DNA from: Gorsachius magnificus
Lineage: Eukaryota > Chordata > Aves > Pelecaniformes > Ardeidae
Length of the DNA: 64,000 nt
Direction: 5' to 3'
NCBI GenBank assembly: GCA_034008185.1
Contig: CM067084.1
Span: forward strand, 73,994,255-74,058,254
The position numbers were made by a program, and so were the translations under genes. Shown here one piece after another: positions 63,401-64,000 of the stretch (its first letter is position 1; each line of letters opens with the position of its first letter). A model generated the notes under the pieces. That model had not been told where the DNA came from. It ran no database searches and saw nothing but the letters and a program-made list of their open reading frames with translations.

Positions 63401-63931
63401 TGTACTCAGGCATCGGTAGGGGAGGCTACTAATGAAGCAACTGGTGGGAATAACACCTACAAGGAGAGGTTTTGCTGTTGCATGCACTGCTCCTGCTGGG
63501 CATCCCTTTGATTTAGTGGGACAAGTTAGCTAAAACTCTGCATATCTTTTCCTTCTGGTTTGAAACACTCCTCCACATTCATTCTGCTCTTGCCCAGGCT
63601 CCTCAGAAATCTTTCCAGGGAAAATAATCCTGGATTTATTTACAGCACATCATTATTTATTTAAAGCAACCCTTTCGGGGAGAAGGTAAAGGGAGATCTG
63701 AGCTCTCCACTGAGGACCTCAGAACGAGCTCTGTGCTTTCAAGGTAGGGGCATTTTAACTGAAGGATTTACAGGGGAAGAAGAATGTGGACCCAGGGAGG
63801 GAGCCTGTTTCTCTCAATGCTTTCCATGTGCTGTGTTTCTGTAGTCCAAAATCCAGGAAGACCCCACAGAGAACTGTGAGCAAACTTGCTCTCCTTGGCA
63901 ATGCTCCCACCCTGAAAGCAAAACCAGGTCA

Positions 63932-63958
63932 ATATTTATTTATTTGTTTATTTATTTT
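63932..63958. repeat. ATTT-type simple repeat
   Basis: An imperfect (ATTT)n stretch with one GTTT unit. In an RNA it would read as overlapping AUUUA elements, but there is no sign that it is in a 3' UTR. Confidence 0.8.
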
Positions 63959-64000
63959 CGTTCTCTGGAGTTGCCTCAGGTTATTTATTTTGTTTTCAAA

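Larger units (their letters stand above)
60951..64000. other. Gene-free stretch
   Basis: No gene is supported. It includes an A18 run at 61027-61044, AT-rich sequence at 61540-61760, a possibly conserved block at 63230-63400 and an ATTT-type simple repeat at 63932-63958. The open frame 60978-61442 has no recognisable domain. Confidence 0.5.

Noticed and set aside
1..64000. CRISPR arrays, bacterial operons, tRNA/rRNA genes, microRNA precursors and retroviral LTRs
   Set aside because: No regularly spaced repeats, no Shine-Dalgarno context, no cloverleaf or known mature microRNA sequence recognised, and no LTR pair with TG...CA ends seen. By-eye search cannot exclude diverged small RNA genes.

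Overview
The window looks like avian nuclear DNA. The deciding evidence is CR1 retrotransposons. One well-preserved sense copy at 27557-28041 ends in the octamer tail (ATTCTGTG)n that marks bird CR1. A short antisense 3' end lies at about 19134-19211, and there are at least four much older CR1/L3-like relics. MIR/CORE-SINE relics are also present. There are no bacterial operons, ribosome-binding sites, CRISPR arrays, tRNAs or rRNAs, and codon structure is almost absent.

Almost all of the 64 kb reads as intergenic or intronic sequence. Nearly all open frames are chance frames of 60-235 codons with no family I recognise. The only stretch with real exon character is 2362-2484 (+). It has a good acceptor, a 41-codon phase 0-0 open frame with coding-like codons, and a good donor. 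I cannot name the gene, and one internal exon is not proof of a gene.

Layout. 1-9.4 kb: plain DNA with the candidate exon. 9.4-11.4 kb: three old SINE relics, two of them in opposite orientation within 0.6 kb. 15.6-16.2 kb: a small CpG-rich patch followed by an antisense CR1 relic. 16.7-17.7 kb: AT-rich, possibly conserved sequence ending in a Z-DNA-prone GT/CACGTG tract. 19.1 kb: the tiny CR1 with a flanking repeat. 23.2 kb: a 70-nt homopurine run with a 22-bp tandem repeat. 26.9-28.0 kb: a possible enhancer-like block, then the young CR1. 31.8-31.9 kb: a 32-bp perfect repeat pair. 34.2 kb: an old sense CR1. 38.5 kb: a perfect 42-bp tandem duplication. 43-46.5, 49.9-50.5, 54.9-55.4 and 63.2-63.4 kb: blocks with the texture of conserved non-coding elements. 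47.4 kb: an old antisense CR1. 58.5-59.6 kb: small tandem duplications. 59.8-60.95 kb: endonuclease-like and reverse-transcriptase remnants of an old sense CR1.

The overall picture is a gene-poor region or a large intron, possibly a regulatory neighbourhood of a developmental gene. That last point is inference from sequence texture and needs a cross-species alignment. I found no convincing undescribed system. The best leads are the candidate exon, the homeodomain-site-rich block at 45.6-46.5 kb and the clean recent duplications.
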